A DNA stretch of 64,000 nucleotides from Lacrimispora celerecrescens. GTDB lineage: Bacteria > Bacillota > Clostridia > Lachnospirales > Lachnospiraceae. Under the pieces are notes generated by a model. That model saw nothing but the letters and a program-made list of their open reading frames with translations. It was not told the origin of the DNA and ran no database searches. Shown here piece by piece: positions 25,498 through 32,961 of the stretch (positions are counted from its first letter, which is position 1; the number at the start of each line of letters is the position of its first letter). The stretch spans positions 352,015 to 416,014 of the forward strand of contig NZ_JPME01000010.1 in the NCBI RefSeq assembly GCF_000732605.1. Direction: 5' to 3'. Position numbers and translations under genes: made by a program.

Positions 25498-26599
25498 AAT
25501 TCAAATCATAGCCGTTATTGTTGCAGTGGCCTGCGCTCTCCCAGGAACGTTTCTGGTACTTCGGAAAATGTCAATGATGTCGGATTCCATTACCCATACG
25601 ATTCTATTAGGAATTGTACTCGCTTTTTTCGGCACCCACGATCTTTCCTCACCTTTGCTGATTGTGGGAGCCGCACTGATGGGGGTTGTGACCGTTTGGC
25701 TCACGGAGCTTCTAAGCCGGACACGGCTGCTGGCGGAAGACGCTGCCATCGGCGTGGTGTTTCCCTTGCTCTTTTCCATAGCCATTATCCTGATTACCCG
25801 TTATGCCGGATCGGTTCACCTGGATACTGATTCGGTACTATTGGGAGAGCTGGCTTTTGCTCCTTTTGACCGCATGATCATAGGCGGTGTGGATATGGGT
25901 GCAAAGGCGATTTACACGACAGGGATTCTGCTGCTGATCAATCTGGCTGTAATTATCATTTTCTTCAAAGAACTAAAGATAGCAACCTTTGATCCCATGC
26001 TGGCCGCCGTACTTGGCTTTTCCCCTGCCCTGGTGCATTACGGACTGATGACGCTGGTATCTCTTACCACTGTCGGAGCATTTCAGGCGGTAGGATCTGT
26101 GCTGGTGGTAGCCTTTATGATCGGCCCCCCGGTTACGGCTTATCTGCTGACAGACGATCTCAAACGAATGCTGATTTTAAGCGGGATCATTGGAGTAGTT
26201 AATGGGATCCTGGGGTATCAGGCGGCGGCTATGCTGGATGTGTCCATAGCAGGAAGCATGGCTGTGGTTACCGGATTAGTTTTTTTCCTTGTGTTTGTTT
26301 TTGCGCCCCACAGGGGACTGATCCGTTCACTTCTCAGGCGGAGGAATCAGAAACTGGAATTTGCTAAAGCGACACTGCTTTTTCACCTATCTAATCATGA
26401 AAACAGTGCAGAAGAAAATGCGGAAGCAGGTATTGACACCATAAAGACGCATTTGCACTGGACTGGTGAATTTACTTCGAAAATCATCAAATCTTTAGTA
26501 CGTGAAGATTGCGTTCAGCTATCCGGTTGCTTGGTGAAACTGACGCCTGAAGGGCGGTATGCCATCATGCGTAACTATATCACGCTTTTCTCACGATAA
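25481..26599 (+). CDS. metal ABC transporter permease 2 with C-terminal winged-helix extension
   Basis: 372 residues from ATG after GGAAGGAGG; the frame extends upstream but overlaps permease 1. Residues 1 to about 285 form the ABC-3 permease with motifs LRKMSMMSDSITHTILLG and VGAFQAVGSVLVVAFMIGPP. After the last membrane segment (FVFAPHRGLIRSLLRRR) comes a soluble tail of about 85 residues that reads like a DtxR-type winged helix (GIDTIKTHLHWTGEFTSKIIKSLVREDCVQLSGCLVKLTPEGRYAI). It may sense metal or DNA state at the membrane; that is inference. Last gene of the cluster; a terminator follows. Confidence 0.9.
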   Translation: MAPQIEIQIIAVIVAVACALPGTFLVLRKMSMMSDSITHTILLGIVLAFFGTHDLSSPLLIVGAALMGVVTVWLTELLSRTRLLAEDAAIGVVFPLLFSIAIILITRYAGSVHLDTDSVLLGELAFAPFDRMIIGGVDMGAKAIYTTGILLLINLAVIIIFFKELKIATFDPMLAAVLGFSPALVHYGLMTLVSLTTVGAFQAVGSVLVVAFMIGPPVTAYLLTDDLKRMLILSGIIGVVNGILGYQAAAMLDVSIAGSMAVVTGLVFFLVFVFAPHRGLIRSLLRRRNQKLEFAKATLLFHLSNHENSAEENAEAGIDTIKTHLHWTGEFTSKIIKSLVREDCVQLSGCLVKLTPEGRYAIMRNYITLFSR

Positions 26600-26610
26600 T
26601 ATTGATTATA

Positions 26611-26649
26611 AAAAAGCAGACCTTTTGTAAAAGGAAGGGTCTGCTTTTT
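26611..26649 (+). terminator. intrinsic terminator of the metal-ABC cluster
   Basis: AAAAAGCAGACC pairs with GGTCTGCTTTTT; works for both strands and also ends the XRE gene side. Confidence 0.85.
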
Positions 26650-26717
26650 ACATTGTTGTTTTTATTTTAACTTGCAAGATGTTGATTGCAGATTTTTGAT
26701 AAACAAATATCACTCGC

Positions 26718-27713
26718 TTAATTTGGCGTTTTCTTACCTTTCAATGCTGAAGCAATCGCCTGCACCGCCGCATACATAACTCCTGCGCAAGGCCAGATAA
26801 TCCATGTCCGGCTCCAATTTCCCGTATAAAAGCTGATACCGAGATATACTGCGGTAATGGTACTCCAATAGATCACATGCAGGTTTTCTGTCCGCTTCTT
26901 TTCCAGTTTTTTCTCTACTGTATAATCCCCCTCTTGCAGCAGCATCTGGAAACAGCCTTTTTTCTCTCCTGCTATCACGAATAAAAATACAGCACAGGCA
27001 ACTATGATCAACAGGAACACTACACACATAACATAGACAAAGTCTGAGCTGCTTAACGCAACGGCTGTCATCAATGGCAAAGCGCAGATAATACACAGGA
27101 AGATACCTGCCACATTAAAGATTCTATAGGTTCCTTCATATTCTGCCATCCTTTTTCTTACGATCCCTTCCACTCCATATTCCAGGCGGAAGATTTCTTT
27201 CTCCAAATACTGGTAAGATTCCATTTTCATTCCATTCATTACAAAAAACACTGTGACAATACCGACAATCAGCAGCAATATGGCCACTCCTAATCCTCCT
27301 GCCATGTTTTCACTGATATTTACATCTTTTAATTCTGTTAATCCTCCCAGAAAAATTAGCATGACCGGAGACAAAACATAAGCCGCGATACCTGAGGCTG
27401 CCTTTTTTGCCCCGCGGATCTTGATATCCATGAATTGATTGGCCATTTCAAGGGTAACTGTCTTCTGAACCTCATCGCGGTCAGTTTCCATGGCAATAGA
27501 TACCGGATCTGCCTCCATCTCTTCCTTTAATAAATAATCCGTACTGACATCGAATGCCTGACTAAGTTTTAAAATTCGTTCCAAATCAGGAATTGAAGTT
27601 CCGGACTCCCACTTAGATACTGACTGTCTCGATACGCCCATCTGGTAAGCCAGCTCCTCCTGCGACCATCCGGCCTTCTTACGCAATGCAATAATTTTTT
27701 CTGCTAATATCAC
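26718..27713 (-). CDS. XRE-family regulator with membrane-spanning C-terminal domain
   Basis: 331 residues from GTG nine bases after AAAGGA; a TTG further upstream is in frame but has no ribosome site. Residues 1-65 are a Cro/CI helix-turn-helix ([38 protein letters not shown]). A linker follows, then six or so hydrophobic segments in three pairs (about 110-160, 185-240, 285-325). Such membrane-anchored XRE proteins are common in Firmicutes and may sense membrane or peptide stress. Monocistronic; no clear target next to it. Confidence 0.88.
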   Translation of the reverse strand: MILAEKIIALRKKAGWSQEELAYQMGVSRQSVSKWESGTSIPDLERILKLSQAFDVSTDYLLKEEMEADPVSIAMETDRDEVQKTVTLEMANQFMDIKIRGAKKAASGIAAYVLSPVMLIFLGGLTELKDVNISENMAGGLGVAILLLIVGIVTVFFVMNGMKMESYQYLEKEIFRLEYGVEGIVRKRMAEYEGTYRIFNVAGIFLCIICALPLMTAVALSSSDFVYVMCVVFLLIIVACAVFLFVIAGEKKGCFQMLLQEGDYTVEKKLEKKRTENLHVIYWSTITAVYLGISFYTGNWSRTWIIWPCAGVMYAAVQAIASALKGKKTPN

Positions 27714-27827
27714 AATGCACCATCCTTTCAAAATTTATTTATGTCATTCCATCTTCAAATGTCCTGTAATAAATATCTGCGTTCACCTGGTGATATATGA
27801 CTGTCTGTATTGTAGTATTTTTACCGG

Positions 27828-27872
27828 TTGACAACCACCAAGTGCGCTGTATAATTTGTCAACTGGCGGTTG
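27828..27872 (+). promoter_or_regulatory. orphan consensus promoter between inverted repeats
   Basis: TTGACA (27828-27833), 16 bp, TATAAT (27850-27855). CAACCACCAAGT (27832-27843) is inverted at AACTGGCGGTTG (27861-27872) around the -10. This is the layout of a MarR/TetR-repressed promoter, but no intact gene follows. Confidence 0.6.
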
Positions 27873-27898
27873 CAAATTCTACTTTACTATATCAATGA

Positions 27899-28000
27899 CC
27901 GTTTTTACAATACAAATGTGATGATTTAACTGAAATACTAAAAGAATTTTTATCATTACTGGTCAAGCGGATATTCGAAATCCGTGCCCCTACTTGATGA
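27899..28000 (+). pseudogene. C-terminal remnant of a lost regulator-like gene
   Basis: An open frame of 33 codons ends LLVKRIFEIRAPT followed by TGATGA. The last 13 codons, the double stop and the next bases GGTTAAA recur at 36980-37029 with several synonymous changes, so this was coding sequence. The helical tail would fit the end of a MarR-type repressor, and the operator-bearing promoter upstream agrees. Confidence 0.45.
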
Positions 28001-28048
28001 GGTTAAACTATATCCCGGAAATAATACATTAAAATATGCAGAAAAGCC

Positions 28049-28079
28049 TTGACTACTACGTAACGTGATAGTGTACCAT
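28049..28079 (+). promoter_or_regulatory. MerR-type promoter with long spacer
   Basis: TTGACT (28049-28054), 19 bp, TACCAT (28074-28079). The spacer holds the near-palindrome CTACTACGTAACGTGATAG (28053-28071). The 19-bp spacing with a central dyad is typical of promoters untwisted by MerR-family activators; it is about 80 bp ahead of the merR gene, so autoregulation is likely. Confidence 0.6.
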
Positions 28080-28160
28080 TTAGACATGGAACGAAACAGA
28101 TTATTCGCCGGCAAATATCTTTATTGTTCTCAATTATTCAAGTGAAAGGGGCTGATAAAC

Positions 28161-29027
28161 ATGAAAACCATAAGCCAGGTTGCTGAATTAACAGGTATCA
28201 GCACACGGACGTTGCAATACTATGATGAAATTGGTCTTTTAAAACCGAGTGAATTAACACCGTCTGGTTATCGTTTGTACAGCGATGAAGCCTTGCAAAA
28301 GCTGCAGCAAATTTTATTTTTTAAAGAACTGGATTTTAAATTGAAAGAAATTAATGAAATACTGCAAAAACCAGAATTTGATAAAGTTGAAGCATTTAAG
28401 AAGCAAAAGAAGTTACTCTGTTTAAAACGTGATCGGATAGACAAACTTATTGAGCTTCTGGATCGATTAGAAAAAGGAGAACCGTGCATGAGTTTTAAAG
28501 AATTTGACCTAAGTGAATATATCGAAGCATTGGAGCAATTCAAAAATCAAAAAGAAGACGATGTTATAAAACATTGGGGCAGCATCGAAAACTTCAACCA
28601 GCTGATTCAAAAAATTAAAGATGATGAATCCAACGTAGCTAAACTTGCCATTAAACAATTTGGAAGTATTGAAAAATACACGGAAGCCATGAAATACAAT
28701 CTGGAACATTTTTCAGATTTAATGGAGCAATCAAAAGAACTCGCCAAGAACAAGGATGAAATATTGCAGAAAAGCAATGATTTATACGTGAAATTAACTT
28801 CTGATTTAATAAAAGATGCTACTTCCAGAGAAATTCAGGATATTGTCCACGAGATAGTGGAACTTTCCAATGAAAACAATTTAGGGATAGATATGGGGGA
28901 TGGATTCTGGGATATGGTAATAGAAAGCTATTCCCATGATACTATCAGGGAAATCACTGACAAAAAATATGGAGCCGGGGCTTCCGATTATATTAAGAAG
29001 GCATTGCAATATTATTTTCACGATTAA
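28161..29027 (+). CDS. TipA-like MerR-family regulator with TipAS domain
   Basis: 288 residues. The MerR winged helix fills residues 1-70 (TISQVAELTGISTRTLQYYDEIGLLKPSELTPSGYRLYSDEAL), then a coiled dimerisation helix to about 110, then a TipAS-type ligand-binding domain (HWGSIENFNQLIQKIKDD; KQFGSIEKYTEAMKYNLEHF; GDGFWDMVIESYSHD). TipA proteins bind peptide antibiotics or other drugs and activate resistance genes. Here no effector gene is adjacent. Codon use is AT-richer than in the core genes around it, hinting at transfer. Confidence 0.92.
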   Translation: MKTISQVAELTGISTRTLQYYDEIGLLKPSELTPSGYRLYSDEALQKLQQILFFKELDFKLKEINEILQKPEFDKVEAFKKQKKLLCLKRDRIDKLIELLDRLEKGEPCMSFKEFDLSEYIEALEQFKNQKEDDVIKHWGSIENFNQLIQKIKDDESNVAKLAIKQFGSIEKYTEAMKYNLEHFSDLMEQSKELAKNKDEILQKSNDLYVKLTSDLIKDATSREIQDIVHEIVELSNENNLGIDMGDGFWDMVIESYSHDTIREITDKKYGAGASDYIKKALQYYFHD

Positions 29028-29092
29028 ACTTTCAAATAATAAACCAAAGCCGCTTGGATCAAAACGGAACAATGCTACACCGGAATCACAAC

Positions 29093-29138
29093 TCAAAAAA
29101 AACGCTGCAGCCCGCATAAATACCGGACTGCAGCGTTT
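29093..29138 (-). terminator. intrinsic terminator of the 29150-30049 gene
   Basis: AAACGCTGCAG and CTGCAGCGTTT form a long stem; on the minus strand eight Ts follow. The same hairpin can also stop the converging merR transcript. Confidence 0.85.
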
Positions 29139-29149
29139 CAACTCCTTAT

Positions 29150-30049
29150 TCACTCTAAAATATCCCCTTCCTCTCCCTGCAGCATCAACCTCACATTACG
29201 CTCAAATGGTACATATTCATTTAAGTAAATGGTATACCCCTGGGAATTCACCTTCTCACCACTATAATGTCCTTTAAATGCATGCAGGCCATATCCTGGT
29301 CCAATCTTAATTCGCTGTCCCTCATGAAGAAGAACAACATCCCCATCCCGCAGAATCATTGAGGCTCCCGGATAAGTATCCATGCAAAAACTCTTACTCT
29401 CTAACACTGCACCAGACGGTACACACAGTTGAAGCCGAATAGGTACACGGCTTATCCCCTCTGCTTTTAGAGATAATTCTGCGCCGCCCTCTTCTTCAGT
29501 CACTCCTACCCACAGCCTCACAGCACCCTTTACCAGCACCTCTCGTTCCGTATGGTCCATTTTCCACCAATCACTGGTATCCGGAGCCTCTTTCCAGGGG
29601 AGGTAATAGCGGTTTTCCACGGTTGAAGACAGCTCATATTCCTTCTCTTCCATCATCACCTTCATATCAGCCGCTTGAAAATCCCTGTTATACCCTATGC
29701 TTTCTCCAATCCGTACATAAATTAGAGTTGATTTCCATTTTAAATAGAGGAATTCATCCTTTTCTCTCAATACACTGTATTCAAAGTTACCCTGCCTGAC
29801 CCGAACCACTCCTGATTCTTTATAAAACTTACGGTAATTTTCCAAGTACCCATATTCCCTAAAGAAAACACTTGCATTATACAGTGGTAAAGTTATATAA
29901 TTTTGCTGATTTTTATGTTCAATGAGCCATTCGATTATATTGTATTTACTAAAAATCGACATGGTGTAAGCCAAATGAAATACCGTTTCTTTTGAGAATC
30001 GGTTTTTCGATTTTATAATGTTTCGTTTTCCATTATAGTTTGATTTCAA
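29150..30049 (-). pseudogene. probable N-terminally truncated protein of unknown function
   Basis: 299 residues, opening at a TTG with no ribosome site. The first 90 residues are helical (ETVFHLAYTMSIFSKYNIIEWLIEH; LPLYNASVFFREYGYLENYRKFYKESG). The rest is beta-rich with many aromatic and charged strands and ends FERNVRLMLQGEEGDILE. An alpha-barrel end followed by a beta-sandwich is the layout of polysaccharide lyases or glycoside-hydrolase-like proteins, but I see no catalytic signature. The missing start region and abrupt 5' end suggest a remnant of a longer gene; a good terminator remains at the 3' end. Confidence 0.5.
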
Positions 30050-30415
30050 AAAAGAGTCAGATTCTCTTGAACTTGCAAGATCTAGGACTCAAATTATCCA
30101 GGGCTGGTTGAATTGTCATGGGCAGACCGCTATTAACACACTTTGTCTATTTAGTTCATACATTATAGTACGAATTTCTATGGACGATACACAATTTATG
30201 TGCTGCTTTAATAGACGTTTTGGATGGAAACGCGGTAATACCTTTATGGCAAATAATAAAATGGGCGGGGAACCGGTAACTGGTTCGCCGATTCATAGTA
30301 TCGTATCATTATTTGACTGCCTTCAGGAGATAAAAGTAAGCCATTCTCAAAATTCACACCTTGCCTGCTTGTCCCATATACTATTAATGTAACAGCATGA
30401 AAGGAGTCATAGTAT
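30050..30415. other. gene-free leader region before the Cys-rich repeat gene
   Basis: No convincing gene. A 94-codon frame on the plus strand lacks a ribosome site. GAACCGGTAACTGGTTC near 30269 is a small hairpin. A weak promoter candidate (TTGTCT with TATAGT, about 30145-30170) could serve the next gene with a long leader. Confidence 0.4.
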
Positions 30416-30811
30416 ATGAAAAACGAAGCTATGAAATGTAGAATAATTTGTAAGAATTGTGAACCAAAATGTGAATGCGAGCGTGAACGCGAGCGCGAAT
30501 GCGAATGCAAACCAAAACGTGAATGCGAATGCAAACCAAAACGTGAATGCGAATGCAAACCAAAACGTGAATGTGAGCATAAATGTAAATGCAAACCAAA
30601 ATGTGAATGCGAATCAAAATGCGAATGCAAAGTAAAATGGGAATGCAAGCCAAAATGTGAATGCGAATGCAAACACGAATGCAAACCAAAATGCGAATGC
30701 GAATGCGAACGCGAACACGAATGTGAATGTGAGCATGAACGTGAATATGAATATGAATATGAAAATGAACGTGAATGTGAATGTGAATGCGAACATGAAC
30801 GTGAATGGTGA
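30416..30811 (+). CDS. Cys/Glu/Lys/Arg tandem-repeat protein, unrecognised
   Basis: 131 residues starting at ATG nine bases after AAAGGAG. By my count 31 residues are Cys, nearly all as CxC pairs spaced by Glu, Lys or Arg: a short head ([19 protein letters not shown]), repeats of CECKPKRE, then CKPKCECE variants, a Tyr/Glu stretch ([12 protein letters not shown]) and a final [11 protein letters not shown]. No signal peptide, no hydrophobic segment. A metal-chelating, metallothionein-like role or a cross-linked spore/coat role are possible guesses. Three perfect 24-bp DNA repeats encode the first units. The strong ribosome site and terminator argue that it is expressed. Confidence 0.72.
   Translation: MKNEAMKCRIICKNCEPKCECERERERECECKPKRECECKPKRECECKPKRECEHKCKCKPKCECESKCECKVKWECKPKCECECKHECKPKCECECEREHECECEHEREYEYEYENERECECECEHEREW
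30497..30568 (+). repeat. three 24-bp tandem repeats inside the Cys-rich gene
   Basis: Units start at 30497, 30521 and 30545, each encoding ECECKPKR; degenerate copies built on a GAATGC hexamer continue to about 30805. This is likely to vary in copy number by slippage. Confidence 0.9.
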
Positions 30812-31157
30812 ATATAAGAAATAAAAGAAGCCTACTGGTAAGACTTAAAGGACAACTGGGGAAAGACAAAAAGATGTTAATGATAAGAGCGGGCCTTGGT
30901 ACTCCGGGCCCGCTTTATTAATTAAACTATTACAATCAATTTGCTAAGTTCAAAATGGACTTGAGGTTCAAAAGCGTTCATACAGCAGAACCCGAACAAA
31001 ATCCCCATAATCATTGTTTTGCTGCGTTTTCTGGTGAAGCACACTTAACTGGTTAGAACCACTTTCATGATGTAAAATTTAGAGAAAATCATTTACACTT
31101 ATAATGCCATATTCAAACATCTGGTGTTTTGGGTGTTATTTGGGTACCACTTGCCAT
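30812..31157. other. gene-free stretch downstream of guaA
   Basis: Apart from the terminator of the Cys-rich gene I see no gene. The sequence is AT-rich and carries no recognisable RNA motif. Confidence 0.4.
30888..30918 (+). terminator. intrinsic terminator of the Cys-rich gene
   Basis: AGCGGGCC (30888-30895) pairs with GGCCCGCT (30907-30914), then TTATT. Confidence 0.8.
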
Positions 31158-31200
31158 AAAAAAAGTTCGGGAACCCGCATAAACACAGGGGTTCCCGAAA
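31158..31200 (-). terminator. intrinsic terminator of guaA
   Basis: On the minus strand TTTCGGGAACCCC pairs with GGGTTCCCGAA and a run of seven Ts follows. Confidence 0.9.
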
Positions 31201-31207
31201 CTGTTTG

Positions 31208-32749
31208 TTACTCGAATTCAATTGTAGCCGGCGGTTTCCCCGTGCAATCATAAAGCACACGGTTCACGCCCTTCACTTCATTTACGATCCGTCTGGTCAC
31301 TGTCCCTAAAACTTCCCAAGGCAGTTCTGCAGATTCAGCCGTCATAAAGTCAGAGGTAAGCACCGCTCTTAATGCAATGGCATAATCATAGGTTCTTTCG
31401 TCTCCCATGCAGCCTACAGAACGCATATTGGTAAGTGCTGCAAAGTACTGTCCCAGTCCCTTATCTACACCAGCCTTGGCAATCTCTTCTCTATAGATTG
31501 CATCCGCCTCCTGAACGATTCTTACTTTCTCAGGAGTAATTGCACCGATGATACGAACACCAAGTCCTGGACCTGGGAATGGCTGACGGTAAACCAGATA
31601 TTCCGGAATACCAAGCTCCAGACCTGCTTTTCTAACCTCATCCTTAAACAGAAGTCTCAAAGGTTCGATAATCTCTTTAAAATCTACATGCTCTGGAAGT
31701 CCTCCCACATTATGATGGGATTTGATCACTGCGGACTTACCAAGGCCAGACTCGATCACGTCAGGATAAATGGTTCCCTGTACAAAGAAATCCACTTTTC
31801 CGATCTTCTTAGCTTCATCCTCAAATACGCGGATAAATTCCTCGCCAATGATCTTACGTTTTGTTTCAGGATCTTCTACCCCTGACAACTTGTCATAAAA
31901 ACGGTTCTGGGCATTAACGCGGATAAAATTCAAATCATAAGGTCCCTCAGGTCCAAATACGGCCTCAACCTCATCACCCTCGTTCTTACGAAGAAGACCG
32001 TGGTCAACAAATACGCAGGTAAGCTGTTTTCCGACAGCTTTCGCTAACATAACCGCAGCTACGGAAGAGTCTACACCGCCGGATAAAGCGCAAAGCACCT
32101 TGCCGTCTCCAACCTTTTCCCTGATGGCCTCAATGGAAGCCTCAACAAAGGAGTCCATCTTCCAGTCGCCGGAACACTTGCAGACATTATAAATAAAATT
32201 GGAAAGCATCTTGGCGCCTTCCTGGGTATGCATAACCTCAGGATGGAACTGTACGGCATAAAGGCCGCGTTCTTCGCATTCCATACCAGCAACCGGGCAT
32301 ACCGGTGTATGAGCAGTAACATGGAACCCTTCCGGTGCCTTCTCTACGTAATCCGTATGGCTCATCCAGCAAACCGTCTTGGAACTTACATTTTCTAAAA
32401 TTTTGCTGTCAGTTTCAACGTTAACTTCTGTCTTTCCGAATTCACTAACAGGTGCTGTAGCAACTTTGCCGCCCAGCATATATGCCATAACCTGAGTACC
32501 GTAGCAGATTCCCAGAATCGGTATTCCCATATCAAAGATTTCCTTTGAACAAAGTGGGGAATCCTCCTTATACACGCTGTTTGGACCGCCTGTAAAAATG
32601 ATTCCTTTCGGATTCAATTCCTTAATCTTGTCCAGTGACAGTGTGTAGGGATGAACCTCACAGTAAACATTGCATTCTCTAACCCTTCTGGCAATCAGCT
32701 GGTTGTATTGTCCACCGAAATCCAGAACGATAATCATTTCTCTCTCCAC
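31208..32749 (-). CDS. guaA: GMP synthase (glutamine-hydrolysing)
   Basis: 513 residues, full length. It aminates XMP to GMP with glutamine and ATP in the cytoplasm. The N-terminal class I glutaminase has the nucleophile Cys in GICYGTQ and the His/Glu pair in VQFHPEV. The PP-loop ATP site is [14 protein letters not shown] near residue 222. The C-terminal dimerisation domain ends [13 protein letters not shown] as usual. It has its own promoter and terminator. No purine riboswitch is visible in the short leader. Confidence 0.97.
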   Translation of the reverse strand: MEREMIIVLDFGGQYNQLIARRVRECNVYCEVHPYTLSLDKIKELNPKGIIFTGGPNSVYKEDSPLCSKEIFDMGIPILGICYGTQVMAYMLGGKVATAPVSEFGKTEVNVETDSKILENVSSKTVCWMSHTDYVEKAPEGFHVTAHTPVCPVAGMECEERGLYAVQFHPEVMHTQEGAKMLSNFIYNVCKCSGDWKMDSFVEASIEAIREKVGDGKVLCALSGGVDSSVAAVMLAKAVGKQLTCVFVDHGLLRKNEGDEVEAVFGPEGPYDLNFIRVNAQNRFYDKLSGVEDPETKRKIIGEEFIRVFEDEAKKIGKVDFFVQGTIYPDVIESGLGKSAVIKSHHNVGGLPEHVDFKEIIEPLRLLFKDEVRKAGLELGIPEYLVYRQPFPGPGLGVRIIGAITPEKVRIVQEADAIYREEIAKAGVDKGLGQYFAALTNMRSVGCMGDERTYDYAIALRAVLTSDFMTAESAELPWEVLGTVTRRIVNEVKGVNRVLYDCTGKPPATIEFE

Positions 32750-32795
32750 GGTATTCCTCCTAATTTCATCTTTAACAAATAAAGCTTTGGGTTAC

Positions 32796-32824
32796 ATTAT
32801 ATTCTACTTCCACTTGCTTGACAA
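32796..32824 (-). promoter_or_regulatory. sigma-A promoter of guaA
   Basis: TTGTCA (32824-32819), 17 bp, TATAAT (32801-32796) on the minus strand, about 45 bp before the start. Confidence 0.8.
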
Positions 32825-32884
32825 GTATTTTCTTGAAATCTTCCCTGCTCTATTGTTCCATCTTTTTAACATTTTTATAAACGA

Positions 32885-32924
32885 ATGAATCAAGCAGACA
32901 TATTTACACATCTACTTGATTCAC
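32885..32924 (-). terminator. hairpin after uvrA
   Basis: TGAATCAAGTAG and CTGCTTGATTCA pair on the minus strand; only a weak T-rich tract follows. Confidence 0.55.
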
Positions 32925-32961
32925 AAACTCAAAGCTTAAAGAAGTACTTTTATACCTTATC

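Larger units (their letters stand above)
27714..28160. other. gene-free stretch holding a decayed regulator locus
   Basis: No intact gene. It holds a plus-strand consensus promoter with an operator-like inverted repeat (27828-27872), a coding remnant of 33 codons (27899-27997) and the merR-type promoter (28049-28079). The rest shows nothing clear. Confidence 0.6.

Noticed and set aside
30108..30392. 94-codon plus-strand frame before the Cys-rich gene
   Set aside because: No ribosome site, no recognisable composition or domain.
30050..30415. Cyclic-di-GMP riboswitch
   Set aside because: A small hairpin is present but the conserved GEMM core sequences are not.
30497..30805. Tandem repeats as a CRISPR array
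   Set aside because: Repeats are contiguous, of 24 bp and in frame, with no unique spacers and no cas genes.
30429..30869. Minus-strand His/Phe/Ser-rich or Ile/His-rich open frames across the Cys-rich gene
   Set aside because: They are open only because the GAATGC hexamer repeat lacks stops in several frames; no ribosome site or terminator on that strand.
30919..31157. Genomic-island attachment site at the guaA 3' end
   Set aside because: guaA is a known integration site, but I find no integrase gene and no direct repeat here.
32750..32824. Purine riboswitch before guaA
   Set aside because: The leader after the promoter is about 40 nt and has no aptamer features.
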